DNA of 64,000 nucleotides from Pratylenchus scribneri (GCA_030063045.1 JAQSEB010000059.1:4650001-4714000); one strand, 5' to 3'. Shown: positions 32,769 through 46,491, counted from the first letter of the stretch. Numbers and translations: made by a program. The notes: generated by a model from the letters alone, not told the origin.

Positions 32769-35700
32769 TCAAATTTGAGTGCTTTTTCGGGTTTGTACGG
32801 GTGGTTTCGTCGTTTTTGCGCCATTATTTCCCGAGGACTTTCTCCGGATCAATGCCTCCCGACCAGTGGATGTAGATGGAATTTGAATCGATGTTCCCTT
32901 TTCTACGGATCCGCTTGGACCTCCTGGTTCTGTGCCACCATTTGAGCTGTGCCTTCGAGTAAAAACGCCACCGGCTGGCGGACTGAAACGCAATGGGGTT
33001 GACTGGGAAGAGGGCGCAATTTCCTTAAATATTCATAAATTATTTTAAAACAATTTAATACATACTTCCCGGACATTTCCGGTCTCATATTCAAGTGATT
33101 TGTTCTTTGGCCGAGTGTAATGGGTCCTCCAACTTCTTCTTCTCACTACTCCGGTTCCGGTTCCCACCACTCTTGTTTGTTGTTGTTGGATTTCCATTGT
33201 GCTTTGTGGGATTCCGATTACGGTTTGGGCGCTAGTCCCACTTCCACTTCCACTACTTCCGCTGCTCATTGTTTGCATCAATGAACGACTTTCAGTTGAC
33301 TCCGGTTTTTGTTCTTCCGCCTGCCCAATTTTTGTCCCGGCAGTGGAAGTTGACGGAGGAGGAGGCGCTGATTCGGCTGTAGGCGATATTTCCAGATATG
33401 GAGCCGAAAAGCGTCTTGGTTGAGGCGATGAGCTTTCGGCCAATTCAGGCAATGCTTGTAGTCCTCCCTCCTGTTCCCCACTTCCAAAAAATCGTTGCCG
33501 ACCATTTTTTCCGTGTGCAATTTCCACAGCAGAAGGTGTCACTTGGGCGCTGGCCGACCCTTCTGTGGTACTCGTTGAATATTGTCGTTCTTGGAGTAGT
33601 TGAAATGGTTGACGTTGTAATTTGGTCGGCGAATATTGACTCTCCGTCAAGAAGGCATCATCATCGGAGGATTCTTCTGTAGCTGTTTGTGATTTCATAT
33701 GGGCGTCGCCGCCTCCAACAGATTCACTCGTTGTGCAGCAAGAATCTGGCCTTCTAGGTGAGCATTTCATGGATGTATCGGCTGAAGTTGCCGCACAATG
33801 ACTTCCTCTGCTGCATCCCATTCCACTGGAGGAACACATTTCTTCGTCCCCTGAACTACTAAGAGCACATTCCTCCTTTTTGGGAAGTCGAAGGTGAACA
33901 GGGGAGGTGGAAAAGCGTTGCGCGATTCGAGCAAATTCTCCGGAACGAGTAGATCCCCCATTTTTAGGAGGCAGTGTTGGCGAAAGAAACCACTCTGATC
34001 TTGTCCTCAAATAAAATGTATGAGTTATCCTAGGGCAAATTTCCCAATAAAACCAACTTCATCCGTCTTGTTTGCCTTTCATGAACCCATTCCAAATAAG
34101 TTAAGGAACGTGTACTTTCCAAATAATCCCTTGGCTTGTATTGTTGTTCGCTCTCCTCCTCACTATGAACAATCACCTAATAAAAAGAAAATACACTAAA
34201 TTAACATCAAGCCAACACCTCGCCCATTGACGTGCTCAACCGATGTTCCCTTTCTCTGGCCAATTCCTTCAATTCCACTGCCGCCTTAATTGGATCGTCC
34301 AATGATCGGGATTGGTCTCTTTTCCGAGAATGTAGGGCATATCTACCCAATTCAGGCAATGACTCTCCGTAAACATCCTCATCCTCGCAAAACTCTTCGG
34401 AGGGGGCATCGGCCATTGCCTCGGCCTGTTTCGATGTTGACGGAAATTGTTCTAATTCAGATTCAGTTTGTCGGCGGATTGCCGGACTTTGGGATCGTTC
34501 AAAAACGGATGGTTGGCTCAAAGTCCCTGCAAATTTCCCATCTTTTTTTCACAAAATTTTATTCATTTATATAAAAATTTCAAGAAACAAAGAAAGGGCG
34601 CGTTTAAAATGCTTGGTTAACGAAGGTGGAAATAAGTGAAACTGATTATGATAAATTGAGTCTTCGTGGAACAAAATAAACAAACACAAATTTAAAATTA
34701 ACAAACACAAATTCATTCATTCATTCTGCCAATAATCCATCAATCAATATATTTATTTATTTATTTAAAGCCATTAAATCATGAAAAGTTATATTGAATT
34801 AATAAAAGCACAAAATTTGTTGAATTAATTGAAAATTGGTGGAGATCGATGATTGATTGATTGGTGTTCAGGATGGGGAAATGGTTCACAAAAGAATATT
34901 GAATGAATTGGAATAGCGAATTAATGGCCAAAAATGAACTCACTATTTGGTTTGAGGGTAGTTAAGTGGGTGGTCAATAAAATAGAAAAAGAATGACACA
35001 AAAAATTAAGCGAATTACTGGTACAGGAAATGAAAGGGAATGAGCGAAAGTGATGGGTGGATTGGATGGATTCGGCATTGATTGATTGAATCAGAAGTGA
35101 TGATCCTCCGTTGGCAATTGACTTTGTTGGTTGTCCTTTCGAGAATGCTGCGAACGACTTCGTTGGAATTCGGCCGTTGGATTGATATTTGCGGCGGCAC
35201 AATATGCGTCAATGCGGCGTTGAAGGGCGTGGGTTGGAGGCGGCGGGGGCGGTGGTGCCATTTGAAATCCGGATGAAGTCTTCCTTCTTTGATTTTGTTG
35301 TTGTTGAAGATTGGGCATTGTTGGCAAATTGGGCACATGCCAACTTTCATTGCCTTGACTGGTCGAAAAGCAGGTTGACGGAGTTGTCTGTGGAGTGGCT
35401 GCGATGGTCCCGCCGCCCATTGATGGACTGAGCAAAAAGAATGATGAACGTTTTTCCCTCTCTCCAATGGTCGATTGTGCCAAATTGCCTCCGCCACGGA
35501 TTGGGGTTGAAATGGAATGGCCGCCGGTAGTTGAAATTGGTGTTGAGGAATGAATTGAATTGGTCCGTTGGATGGCGGCAACACGTTGGGAAGCACTCCG
35601 GTAAATTGCTTGAATGCCCAAATCCTTGGCATTGGCTCCGCCCGCATTGGCCAAAGCAGCACGGGCATTTTGTAGTTGAGAAAGAATTGAAGCAGCGGAA

Positions 35701-37254
35701 GAAGATGAAGATTTTCGACGAGTTTGGCGGCTGCTCTTTCGGCTGATGACCTCGGTTGGCGGTTTTGGGTCTAAAAAACACAACAATAGGAAATGAACAG
35801 CAACATAGGAAATAAATTAAAAGCAAAGAAACCAAAATTACCAAAAACTAATTATACTTTACTAAATAATCACTGACATTCCCCAAACAAAAAAAAACCC
35901 AAAAAGAGGAAGCGAAATAAAAACAAAAATAGCACAGCACCATATTTTGGAAATTTTCGTGGGTAAAGGATTGGGAAACATAAGCTAGGTGGGTTTTATT
36001 TTCCATTTTTTAAGAAAAAAAAACAAACTTGATGGAAATTGGAAGGAAAAACGCCATTGTTCGTCGACACGCAATGTCCTTCCGGTGATCCGTGCATAAA
36101 ATTCATAGCATTCCCGAGGAAACATATTCGTGTAGCCAAATCCGCGAATTATTTCCGAAATGACTTTTGATGCCTGTTTGAAACGCATCACATCCTCCAA
36201 TTTTGCCTTTAAAAATGGAATAAATAATTATAAATTTAATTTTACTCTTTGTCCGTCATGAATGCAAGTGTGGAACAGAGAAGGTGCCACGGAAATGCCA
36301 ATCGCATCCGGGGTCATTCGAGTGCCAAAAGTCTCAGCAGAATCGGTGATGACGCGAAAAGTCCCAAAAAGCAAAACAAGCAAATGTTGAGAGGGAACAG
36401 GAAGACTCGAGATGATCCTAAATTTTTGGGTTGAATATGAAAAGAATTTCTTCCCAATTTTTTAAAATATACCGGCAGAATAATTCGCGTTGTTCTTCTT
36501 CGGTGATAGTCTGTTGGGCAGCGTCAAAAAGTTGTTTTTCATTGTCCGCACCCAAAATTCCACCAGGTAATTTGGCCAAAAAACGCTAATAAAATTAATA
36601 TTTATTCGTAATTCGCATTTCATATTTATACCTTGATAACCGATGCGGCAGTGTAAACACTGATATTGGAAATATTGACCAGTCGTCCATGTTGCTTAAT
36701 TTTTAAAATATTTATTAAATGATAAAAAAAATTACCATTATATTTGAAAGCTTCCGCACTTGTGCCTGATTCCCTGGTGCACGCCATATGTCTTTTTTAA
36801 GAGGACCCTCTTTGTTCACTTTCAACAGTAAAACCTTGAAAATTCATTTTTTTAAAATTATTTTTTAATGAACAACCAGCAATGTCGCGGGAATATCATG
36901 TGAAAATGCTTCGTTGATTGGAACTCCAAATTTGACTCTAAAATTTTTAATTTAATTTTAATCTATAAATTATTTTTTTACTTTTCGATGCGCCCTCGAT
37001 AGCGATGTTCCAGCTCATCAGTGCCGCACAAAACTGCAAATGCAGATTGAGATTTGTTATTAAAAAAATATTTTTTTAGAATTTAATTTTTCGTCTCTTC
37101 AACAATTTCGAAATTTACGTCGTAAAGTACCCATTCCATAAGCGGCCGAAGCCGCCATGTCCGGTGTTGTGTGCCGGCGAACAAGCGGGTCTGCGCCTGG
37201 AGTGCCGTGGCCGTTGAACCTCGTGGGTGTTTGAAGTGCTATTAAATCATTCAT
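32769..37254 (-). CDS. RhoGAP-domain protein with long disordered tail
   Basis: Start at ATG 37254 (MNDLIALQTPTRFNGHGTPG). The exons between about 37254 and 36000 form a RhoGAP domain: KFGVPINEAFSHDIPATLL, LLKVNKEGPLKKDIWRAPGN, VRKLSNIMQHGRLVNISNIS, VYTAASVIKRFLAKLPGGIL, LSSLPVPSQHLLVLLFGTF, and RMTPDAIGISVAPSLFHTCI. The Arg of DIWRAPG is the expected GTPase-activating finger; IWRAPG replaces the usual IFRxSG, and the GPLKKDIWR text is closest to ARHGAP20-type domains. The exon at 35778 adds a Ser/Arg/Gln/Pro-rich region with an in-frame stop at 35091. Further minus-strand exons (34524-34216, 34178-34063, 34010-33069, 33030-32769) encode another Ser-rich disordered region ending TTKPPVQTRKSTQI. 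They start from a splice acceptor, not an ATG, so I read them as an alternative 3' end of this gene; a separate gene is possible. Confidence 0.75.
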
Positions 37255-40200
37255 TTTTAAGTGATTGTTGATATGTATTTATATTATTGATTATGAGTTT
37301 TATTCGCGTAATTAATCTGTGTTAAAATATGTTTATCTATTGAAATTAATTTTGTGATAGTGAAATGATAGATATTAATGAATTTTAACGGAATTAATTT
37401 GCTGATTCATTTTTCATTATTATTCTAAACTTTCTACTCCTTGTAGTTTAATTTTAATGCCTAACTAATGAATTGAAGGAAATAATGTGATTCGATTGGA
37501 AAATGAATAATAATTGGATGAATTTGAAGTGTTTCGATTTATCGGCATCAATACCGACTTGGCTTTTTCGAAACATAGCGTTGGAAGAAAAAATAAACGG
37601 AACCCGAAAGCCGATGCCGAAACCAAACAAATTAAATAAAAAGTTGAGAAGGAACAAGGAAAGATGAAAAAAGAGAAGATGGGAAAAATGAAAATTTATC
37701 CTTTAAAAATAATAATGACAATACTTAATAATAAAGCACATATTCAAAAACCATCAAATAAATTCTACAGTTTTATTAATATTGATTGATAAATGATAAT
37801 GATTGATAAGATTGATATGAATTGGTTTAATTTCGTTATAATTCAGTTTAAAAATATAAATGCTACCTTTTATGGAAGTAAAATTTTCCATGGCAGAGTT
37901 TGAATTCTTTCTTTTCTTTTTTGGAGTAACATTTATTAGCAATATTCCGTCCCCACAATCAGCCTCTTCATTGATAATTTTGGTATTATTATTATTGCAA
38001 AGTTGGGTAAGACTTTGGCATTTGAAAACAACACGACGACGAGTAGAATTTGGGGTTCGAGAGGAACGAACATTATGAATGAGCATTCGGGATTTTGGGA
38101 ATTCTCGAAAAAGGAAGTGGACAAGAAATTGAATGATGAGGGAATGAAGTTTTGGAAGGAATAGAAATGTGCCAACCGACTAAGAAGAGGCCTCGCCGAA
38201 TAATGCTTGAATTTTAAATTGGCCTAATCTTAACCGAAAATTGCCTTTGATTTCATCTTTTTCTAGAAAAAACGGAATAAAAATTTTAAATTTTTTCTCC
38301 TATTTACATATTTATTTGGAAGTTTAGGAAGAAAAATAAAAAATGAAGAGCAAAAAACATTTGTGACTTCTGATTGTGAGGAGTGTTAAGGAGTTGAATT
38401 GTCATTTAGTCATTATGTTTAACTCACTTTTCAGGGCAGTTTGCGGTGATTTCCTGGTTGATGACCGTTTTCCAAAAAATTTGAATTATTAACTCATTTT
38501 TGATAAATTAGGTAGTTGAACAAATTGGGGTGGACGCATTTGGAAATAGAAGACAATGGAACATTTTCTGAATTCAATGGATAAAAGGATTAAATTTTTC
38601 AAATTGAAATGTAAAAGTGACCATAAAAAAATGTTGGAATGAATTGGCCTATAAATAACTTTTTTTACAAAAATTATGAGTGTGGGTGCAAATGCGGACT
38701 CAGACATGCCTATATATGAGTGAGAAGGCGGCAAAGGCCTCCAAAGCCTCTCTCGGAAGAGGCCAAAAGGGAATAAGGGAGTGGGTTGGCATTGGCACCT
38801 TTCTTCTTTCCTTATTGCCAGCCGGCAATTTTTTGGATTTGCCATAAAAAAGGGGGAAACGGCAACCTACCATCAAAACAATTGGCTAGAAAGAGCGCGT
38901 TGCCGCGAATTTGGAATTGGTGTTGAAATGAAATGGAGGAGGCAGAAAAGCAAAAATTGTATATGGCACAAATTGGGAACAACAATGACAAAGAAAATTT
39001 ATTTTTAAAGAATTAAAATGAAAACCATTCATTCATTCAATACAATTTATTTCCATTATTTTTATTTCTTACCCAACAACCACCATCCATTCAATCACCA
39101 CCTATGATGGTGGGGGAGAAGTGTGAAATGAAATGTGCTTTTCTTTTGTTGCCTTTGCCGAGACGTAGGCGGGTGGGTTTAGTCAGCGATCATTGTTTCT
39201 TTTTAAAAAAAATTACCAGTCGCCTTTCCCAATCCTTCTACAATAATTTCCTTGGCCAATTCTCTCATAAACACTAATTTTTCAACTGTTCTTTTAGAAG
39301 GGAATTGAGTGGGAAGGGATAAAGCCGGATGGCCGGGAATATTCAAAGTCAGTGGAATAAGGTGAGCGGATGGAAGAGTCTTTTTGCTGTTTGTCCCCAT
39401 CACCTTTCAGCCAGCTGGTCCTATCCCCGCTCGATTGGAGTGCAGTAGAAGGGGACTGGGACTGACTTGTCCCCGGCGGGAAGGGCGAATGGGATTGGGG
39501 AAAATGGGACGGGGAGGAATAGCAGTGAATCGATCGGCGCGAGGAAGGATGAAATGGACGAGCACAACAACCCAAGGGAAGGTCGCCGGCGGGGGAATTG
39601 TGCGAATGGGAAGAAGTGCAGTTGCATTGGCTGTGGGGGCAATCTATTCAGTTGCCACCACTCCTCCCCACTCATTCTCCCTTCGATGAACTGTGAATTT
39701 GCTTGAGGGAGGTCACGATCCATTTTGAAGGGCCGATTCCTCTTAGAAATGTTGCTTCTTGAGTGGGAAGTGCATCATTGCAAGGAGGAGGAAAAATGAG
39801 GATTCTATTGCTGCAAACATCAAGTACCAATTAATTTGCCTGGGGCAAAATTGAAAAATTGCGGGGAATATGGAAAAGTGGGAGTGGAACGGTCTGTATT
39901 ATAAAAGCCAAAATTAATATTATTGCTGCTTGAAAAGCTGGAATTGCAATTCGCAGATTGGGGAAAACAGATGAATAGAATAGATGATGGATGCAAGGAT
40001 AATGGGTATCCGGGAATGGGTTGGATTTGGGTGGATGAATGGATGATGCGATGAAATGGAGTGGAAATGGAAAGAGAGGAGAATGGAATGGAAGGGGTGC
40101 TGATGCAGGGTGAAAGCATTACGGATTCAGGTCAAAACAAAACAATGCCCCTGAGGGGAGGAGGGAAAAGGGCGTGAGAGATGATGTCATTCCTTCCAAA

Positions 40201-42362
40201 CCCCTTTTAACAGGGAAGAATTTAACGAGTTATTCTGGGCTTAATTTACATATAATCATGGAAAAATTTGCATTTTTTTGTTGAATGACCGGCAGAATGA
40301 AATGTATAATGAATGAATGGGAAGATGGTTTTGTGGAGTGGAAGTGGACCAAGCTTTAGAAAAGCAGGCCAGTACTGGGGCTCACTGCTGAATATTTGTT
40401 GTGCGGATGAGATGGCGCGAGGAATGACGGAGGAGATGGACGATGGGCGGACTGGCTAGTTAGTAGGCCGGGGGGAGGGGTGGGAGTGGACCGGCCATTA
40501 CTGCCGGGGATGGTGGGGCAAATGTGTGCTTTGCTGCTTTTCCTCATTCATCTAAATGCTGCTGTTGTGTGCCTCTGGAATTGTGGCTATGCTAAAATAG
40601 AGCCAAAGCCACGAGTGGAGAGCTGGAGAGCCGGCCACGGAATCGGTCAAGAAGGGGCTGGCCGGCAAGCCGCATAATGCGCCACGCTTGATGGAAGGAG
40701 GGACTTGGCAATTGGCAGCAGTAGAATAAAAGCCGAGAATAGTTGGGAGTGCTGCTGCTGGGCTGATTTCCGCTGTCCATTTCCATAGATAAAGCATAGA
40801 AAAAGCGACTGCCCAAAAAGGATAGAATAGACAAAAAGCCAGAAAAGAGTGGATTCGTGGCAGCCAACACAATAACCAGCAGCAGAGTCGAATAATTCCA
40901 TTACTCTATTGGCTGGACGGATGCCCAATGTGGTAGTTGGCGAGGCCTATGGCCACTTCCGGTGCCTTCCACCCCTTCACATTTGCCACACTGCTGCAAT
41001 GGAAAATGGACGGAAGTGGAATTGAGGGACTTCCGCTCTTTTATGGGACGAGAAAATGGCAAAAAGGGTGGATGGAGGAATTTGTCCATCTGAAGCTGGC
41101 TGAATACGGAATTGAAATGGAAGGAAGGACAAAATGGACATGGGATACATGAATATTTCCTTGGATATGGCAGCCGAGTGGACAAGAGTGCGCTTGCCTG
41201 AAAAGGAATTTGGATATTGTGGGCCTTTGGGGAAACCACAATAGTGAGAGGAAGAATATGTGGGGACCACCGACTGCCAAATGACATTTTTAGAATTAAG
41301 CTGAATTGTCCAGTCACTCAATTCTCTTTTCTGCATTGCCAAAAGCGACTTTAAAATTGAAGGAGGGGAAATGGAAAAGAGGGGTTGAGGGAATGACGTC
41401 AAGAAAAATGCTGCTGCAAAAGTACAGCGGCGGCATCTGCTAAAAAGAAAGACTGCTTTTTGGAATGGGAAAGGGACTATAGCTGCTTCTTCTGCTGCTG
41501 TTGGTCCTATTCCCCTCCGGGGCTCTCCAAATAGCCGTTTGTGTTAAAGCTGTTGCCCCCCCCCTTTTTTTCCCCATTTTTTCGTCCCATCGTCATATAT
41601 AATGATGGGCTGCTGCAAACCACCCTCCCCCCTCCGTTTCACCCATTTCCGGTCATTTGTCCTCCCTCATCATCTTCTTGTAGTGCAGTTGCCAAGGGGA
41701 CATCCATCCACATTCACACCATTCGGGAATTATTGTTGAAAATGATGATGGACAAGTTTTACTCTGGATTGGCCACAAATCCGACGGGTTGTATAAAAAA
41801 CGACGGCGCTATTTTTGGTGAATTTAAAAATAATGAGAGGAAATGGGGGATTGGCTAGATTAAAATTGGAAGAGGAAAAGAGAACAGCGGAAATGGGAAT
41901 TAATCATCGGCCGGCTGGCAAAACCTCCCCGCCGGTCTTTTTTGATCCTTATCAGCAGCGTCTATTTAAAATTGATTGGATTTGAAATTAGAAAATGAAT
42001 AAATTTGGGCAGTTTATAAATTATTTTTAGCATGAAATGACCATCCACTGCCAGGACTTGTTTTTGATTACAAACAGATGGACGAAAGGAGGGAATGGAG
42101 GAAATTCGACCCATTCATCACGATGTGGGGAGAGGGGGTCCGTTGGTTGGCTTCGGCCATAGTCACCATCCCTTTTAGTATTTTTACCTATACTGAAATT
42201 CAAAAATGTGCATTCTATTGGGATTTTTGAAAGAATGGAGGTTTCTTTTTGGATGGACTGGAAAGTGAAGCCGCTCGAATTTTTCAAATGAATAGTTAGT
42301 TATTGGATAATTGAATCAAAATAAAATGTTTATCATTAATTTTAGTAATTTTTATAGAAGAA
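37255..42362. other. 5.1-kb region without a confident gene
   Basis: AT-rich from 37.3 to 39.1 kb, then more GC-rich from 39.2 to 41.9 kb with GGAATGG, TGCTGCTG and similar low-complexity words and overlapping open frames on both strands. A minus-strand block at 38086-37754 reads like a polar protein (RRRVVFKCQSLTQLC, TPKKKRKNSNSAMENF) but has no domain. Another minus-strand segment (about 39310-39215) reads TVEKLVFMRELAKEIIVEGL and stops at a GTAATT donor, so it may be an isolated exon. Neither is recognised. The rest may be regulatory sequence of the flanking genes or of a gene with large introns. Confidence 0.4.
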
Positions 42363-44155
42363 TTAATTTCCAGTTGAGATGACATTTTTTGATTCTTTTC
42401 CGGTTGATGCCGGTCCTGTATTTCCTTTTTCTTTCAGCTTTGATACTTTCTTCGCCATAAATTGTGCCAGATTTTGTTCAGTTATTTTTGAAAAGTTTCG
42501 TTCCGTTTGAAATGAAATTCCAGTTCTTTCATAAACTTCCTCACTGAAATAAAAAGGATTAAATTGTGAATTAATTTTGGAAAAATACAGTGTTATGTCG
42601 GTGATATCCAAACTGGGACAATCCTAAAAAGAAAGAAAGAGAATAAATTGAAAATATTTCCAAATGTGAATCTACCGGTTCAGTTTCGCGCAAATAAGAA
42701 TATTCTCTATACAGTTCGGAGACATCCTTCATTTGAATTGGCTGATATAAATCCAAATCGGCTGAATATTTTTCCATATACATTGTGCTTCTGGCATTCG
42801 GTGGAACATGGAGAACGAGGGAATCATCTTCTAAAAAAGGTAATTTAAAAGAAAATTATTTATTGAATAACCTGTGGCAGATTCATCGGAGGAAACACCT
42901 GGCTCTTCACCGGCCTTAACCCGACAATCATTTATCATCCTTAAAACCATAAAAAATTTTCATATTCAAAATGAAAAACCTTTTGGCTCGAATTTTTGCC
43001 CGACGCTTCACATTTTTATATTTAGCCAATTTCCGCTGTGAACAATGAACTTTTGGCGGGATTTTGATTGGCTCTGTCGGTTGAAGTTTTGAAGCTTGTT
43101 CGAGAATTGCCTAAAAATTATTTATTAGGAAGGAAAAATATTTGAATTTAAACTAACGTGGCGATTAACCAATAATTTTTTCAATAAATTCATTTGATAA
43201 TGCCGAATATAATGGTCATAAAGAACCTTTAATTATTTTATTATTTTTGTTGATAATTTCAAAATCATTATTTCTTACCCTTTTATGATCTCGTAATTGA
43301 ACATTGTCAAAACCGGAAAAGAAACCATCTAAAATAAAATAAAAATTTGATATTTTTAAAAGAATTATACCTCGAATTTTTGCGTAAAATTTTCCCAGAG
43401 GTGTTCCAAAACAAAAATTTTTATCTTCAGTGAATGCTGCATTGAGCAAATCTTCAAAGCTATTTCCACGGGATTCAGGGAGAAAACGCTTTAAATGCAA
43501 ATGATTGAAAAAAGGAAATAAAATATTTCAAACTTTCAAATGATTCTTTGCAATTTGAGATAGAGAATTGAACGATTCTTTATTTAGAACAGCGCGTAAT
43601 ATGGACTCCTAAAAAATAGAAATTTACGAAAAAAAATTCCAGCCTTAGTAATCAGCCAGTAATTTAAAATTAAATGTTAAAGCTTCGGATATTTGAGTAA
43701 TTTTAATTTAGTGGTTTTTGGGTTTTTTTTGATATAGGTATTTTATATAAATTGCTTACATCAGAAATGAGGATGCTTGGAACATTAATCCATTCGCCAT
43801 TCAAGAACAATTTGGTGTTTTGTTGAATTGCTAATTCATCTTGATTCAATAATGATGAAGAATATGAACATTGTGGTGATTGTTGTTCTATATTTGCCAT
43901 CTTCAATTCTGCAGAATTTGCACAAAATAATGATTCTCTTTCTCCCTGATATTCCTTTGCCTTTAAGTTTTCTTCTTCAAAAGATGATTTCATTCCAGCT
44001 GCTGACTCTATCTGAAAATTTGCAATTAAAAATTACAAAATGTTTTTTAATTGGTGATTTTTTGCAGAAAAAAAAATCAAACTAGCCCTAACCCTAGCAT
44101 AGCAACCTCGATAAATTCTGTCATCAAGATATTTTAATGCAGATATATCATACAT
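42363..44155 (-). CDS. NFRKB/INO80G-like DEUBAD-domain protein
   Basis: A multi-exon gene read from ATG 44155 (MYDISALKYLDDR) across a GT-AG intron (donor at 44092) into GMKSSFEEENLKAKEYQGER; the ATG at 43993 is an alternative start. The later text NTKLFLNGEWINVPSILISD, ESILRAVLNKESFNSLSQIA, HLKRFLPESRGNSFEDLLNA, NFCFGTPLGKFYAKIRDGFF, RVLYDHYIRHYQMNLLKKLL is the DEUBAD domain of NFRKB, the INO80 chromatin-remodelling subunit that binds and inhibits the deubiquitinase UCH37. A basic segment (YKNVKRRAKIRAKR) could be a nuclear signal. The C-terminal exons (SSDESATEDDSLVLHVPPNA, ISFQTERNFSKITEQNLAQF) end at 42363. The protein is much shorter than vertebrate NFRKB and lacks its long tail. It is divergent from ubxn-3. 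Confidence 0.75.
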
Positions 44156-44592
44156 ATATATATCTAATTGATTAATATGATCGTGGCATGCATCTAGACA
44201 AGAAATGAAAATAGTTCATAAAAATGGAGGTTAGGACGAAAAAGAAATTAGACATTTTTCTATTCAATTTCTTTCGCTTTTTCCGTTTTCCTACAAGCCA
44301 AGCGGCTACTTTGCCTATTCATTCTTGTTTTTCGTACTTCTATCAAAATTCTCAAAAATTTTTGATGACAATAAATAATATTAATATTAATTAAATCATT
44401 TAACAATTAAATTTATTCATATGCTCATCATCCCCATCCCCATGATTTTATTATTTACGGAAAAATTAAAAAGCATTACTTATTCATCATCAAAAATTAA
44501 CACATCAACCGTTCCGATATTTTTAGATCATATTATTCCTAATACCTTCAAACAAACCAATCAAATATTGTTCTTCTATTTTCTGTTCAATA
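44156..44592. other. Divergent promoter, NFRKB-like / ubxn-3
   Basis: A 0.44-kb AT-rich spacer. A TTTCTTGTCTAG acceptor-like site on the minus strand (about 44194) precedes the NFRKB-like first exon and may be a trans-splice or cis-splice acceptor; an upstream coding exon cannot be excluded. No other feature is seen. Confidence 0.4.
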
Positions 44593-46118
44593 ATGGATGG
44601 TCAGAAAGATAAAAGCAACACTGGAAGCAATAATTCAAATTCACTCTCGTCGCAAAATGGTGAAGAAGTCCATCAACAAAATGGGCCTATAATTCAAGAA
44701 GTGGAGGACGGGTCATCATATTCTGATCATCACAACGACAATTCTGCCATTCATCTAGAATCATCGGATGATGATTTCTCGTATCGAGCTGACTCACCGC
44801 TTGAACTCATCGACAGGAAGGATCTCCAAAACAGTGATAATATTCCACTCATTCCCACGGACTTTGCCTCAATTACTGAAGCTCTTCAAAACTTTGCTGC
44901 TGTATTCGAATCAAGGTATTTATAATAATTTATTCTAATTATCATTTAATAAACAATTACAGATATGGCGCCCAGCATGCACCGTTCTATGATGGTTCAC
45001 TTCAACGGGCAATCACCGATGCATTCGATTTTCCTGACATCGAGGAACGACGTCCATTGGCTCTGTATTTGCATCATGATGAAGCAGTCGCATCACACAT
45101 TTTCCCTCAAACGGTTTTTATTTTTTTTTAACAAATTTGGTTACAAAATGTATTTTCAAGGTTCTGTGTTCGATGGAAGTAAGCAATCTGCTTCGATGTC
45201 AATTCATTGTTTGGGCTTGGGATATGACTCAACATCAGAATCGTCAAACTTTCTATGAATGGCTGAATATGAACAATCTTGGTGGTGTTATCGCTGATTC
45301 AATCCGTGTCATTGCACCCAACAAATATCCTCTTCTGGTGGTTCTTGTCAAGGATCGTGCACAATTCCATCGTTCAACACTCATCTATGGTTTGAGATTT
45401 CATTTTAGATTAATTCAAATTGACATTATAGGTCAGGAAAGCAAGGAAAGTACTATTCAAAAATTGATGGTCTCGCTCGATCATTACCAGCAAATTCGTG
45501 AGCAAGAAAGGCAGGAGGAACGCAATCGAATGGAACGAGAACAATTCAGACGGGAACAGGCTGAAGAATATGAAAGAAGTTTGGCAGCGGATCGAGTCAA
45601 AGAACAAGAAAAGCGAAGGAAACAGGAAGAAGCAAGGTTGGTTAATCAGTAAGGAATTAAAATGGGAAAATAATCAATTTAAAGAGAGGAAGAGGAAAAG
45701 AAGCAGCAAGAAGAACAACAAAAACAGCAAAAGATAAGCGCACTCGCCAAAATATTGCCAACCGAACCGGCCGAGAATGAGCCAAATGTCATCAAAATTC
45801 GATTCCGATGTCCAAATGGAGAGCTGAAAGATCGTCGTTTCCGGCCAGATGAAAGCATCGAAATGATGATGATCTATGCGGAAACAATTGGATTCGATCG
45901 GGACCAACACCAATTCTGGACTTCGGATAAGCCGCACAAAGAGGTAATTCGAATTATTCTGAATCACAAAATATCTGATGATAATAATAATTAAGGTGAA
46001 CGCAATGGACACTGCAAAATCATTCGCCGAAATGGGCTGGAGGCGAGAGCTGGTAAGAAAGATTGAAAAATAATTATTCCACTTTTTTGAAATTTAGATC
46101 ACAATTCGAGAAGTCTGA
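44593..46118 (+). CDS. ubxn-3: FAF1-type UBX-domain protein (UBXN-3)
   Basis: A multi-exon gene starting at ATG 44593 (MDGQKDKSNTG) with an acidic Ser-rich N-terminus. After the first splice it reads YGAQHAPFYDGSLQRAITDA, then RRPLALYLHHDEAVASHIFP and VLCSMEVSNLLRCQFIVWAW, the UAS thioredoxin-like domain of FAF1. A long charged coiled coil (REQERQEERNRMEREQFRRE) links to the C-terminal UBX domain: NVIKIRFRCPNGELKDRRFR, IGFDRDQHQFWTSDKPHKEV, KSFAEMGWRRELITIREV. FAF1/UBXN-3 recruits the p97/CDC-48 ATPase for ubiquitin-dependent extraction, including replisome disassembly in worms. All introns are short GT-AG. FAF2/UBXD8 is excluded by the absence of a membrane hairpin and the LYLHHDE motif. The N-terminal UBA domain of mammalian FAF1 is not apparent. 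Confidence 0.87.
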
Positions 46119-46491
46119 TGATGAAAACAGAAAATGATGCCGTAAATGAAAACGGGAGGCTATGAATAAATTCTTTCCTATTCGCAAAAATAATCCTCTA
46201 TTCAATGTTCTGATGATCTAATCATCCATTCAACCCATCAATATCCATTATATAATGTTATTATGTAAAAAAGACTATCATTCATTCAATCTCTTAACCC
46301 TGAAATCCACATTTTTGTGTCTATTCTTTGATTGACCATCATCATTATTTAAATAAATCATTCATTTGATAATGCTCAAGATAAAGATATTAAAATGAGT
46401 TCATTTTTTTTAATAAAAATGGAGAAAATCATACCAAATTAATTATTTTAATAATTTGATTTATGAGTTTAATAATTTATTTTTTTAATAG
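46119..46491. other. Spacer between ubxn-3 and atg-10
   Basis: A 373-bp AT-rich spacer with AATAAA-like motifs near 46350 and a TTTTTTTAATAG acceptor immediately before the atg-10 ATG (46490-46491). That arrangement fits a trans-spliced downstream gene of an operon, but the spacer is also compatible with separate transcription. Confidence 0.4.
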
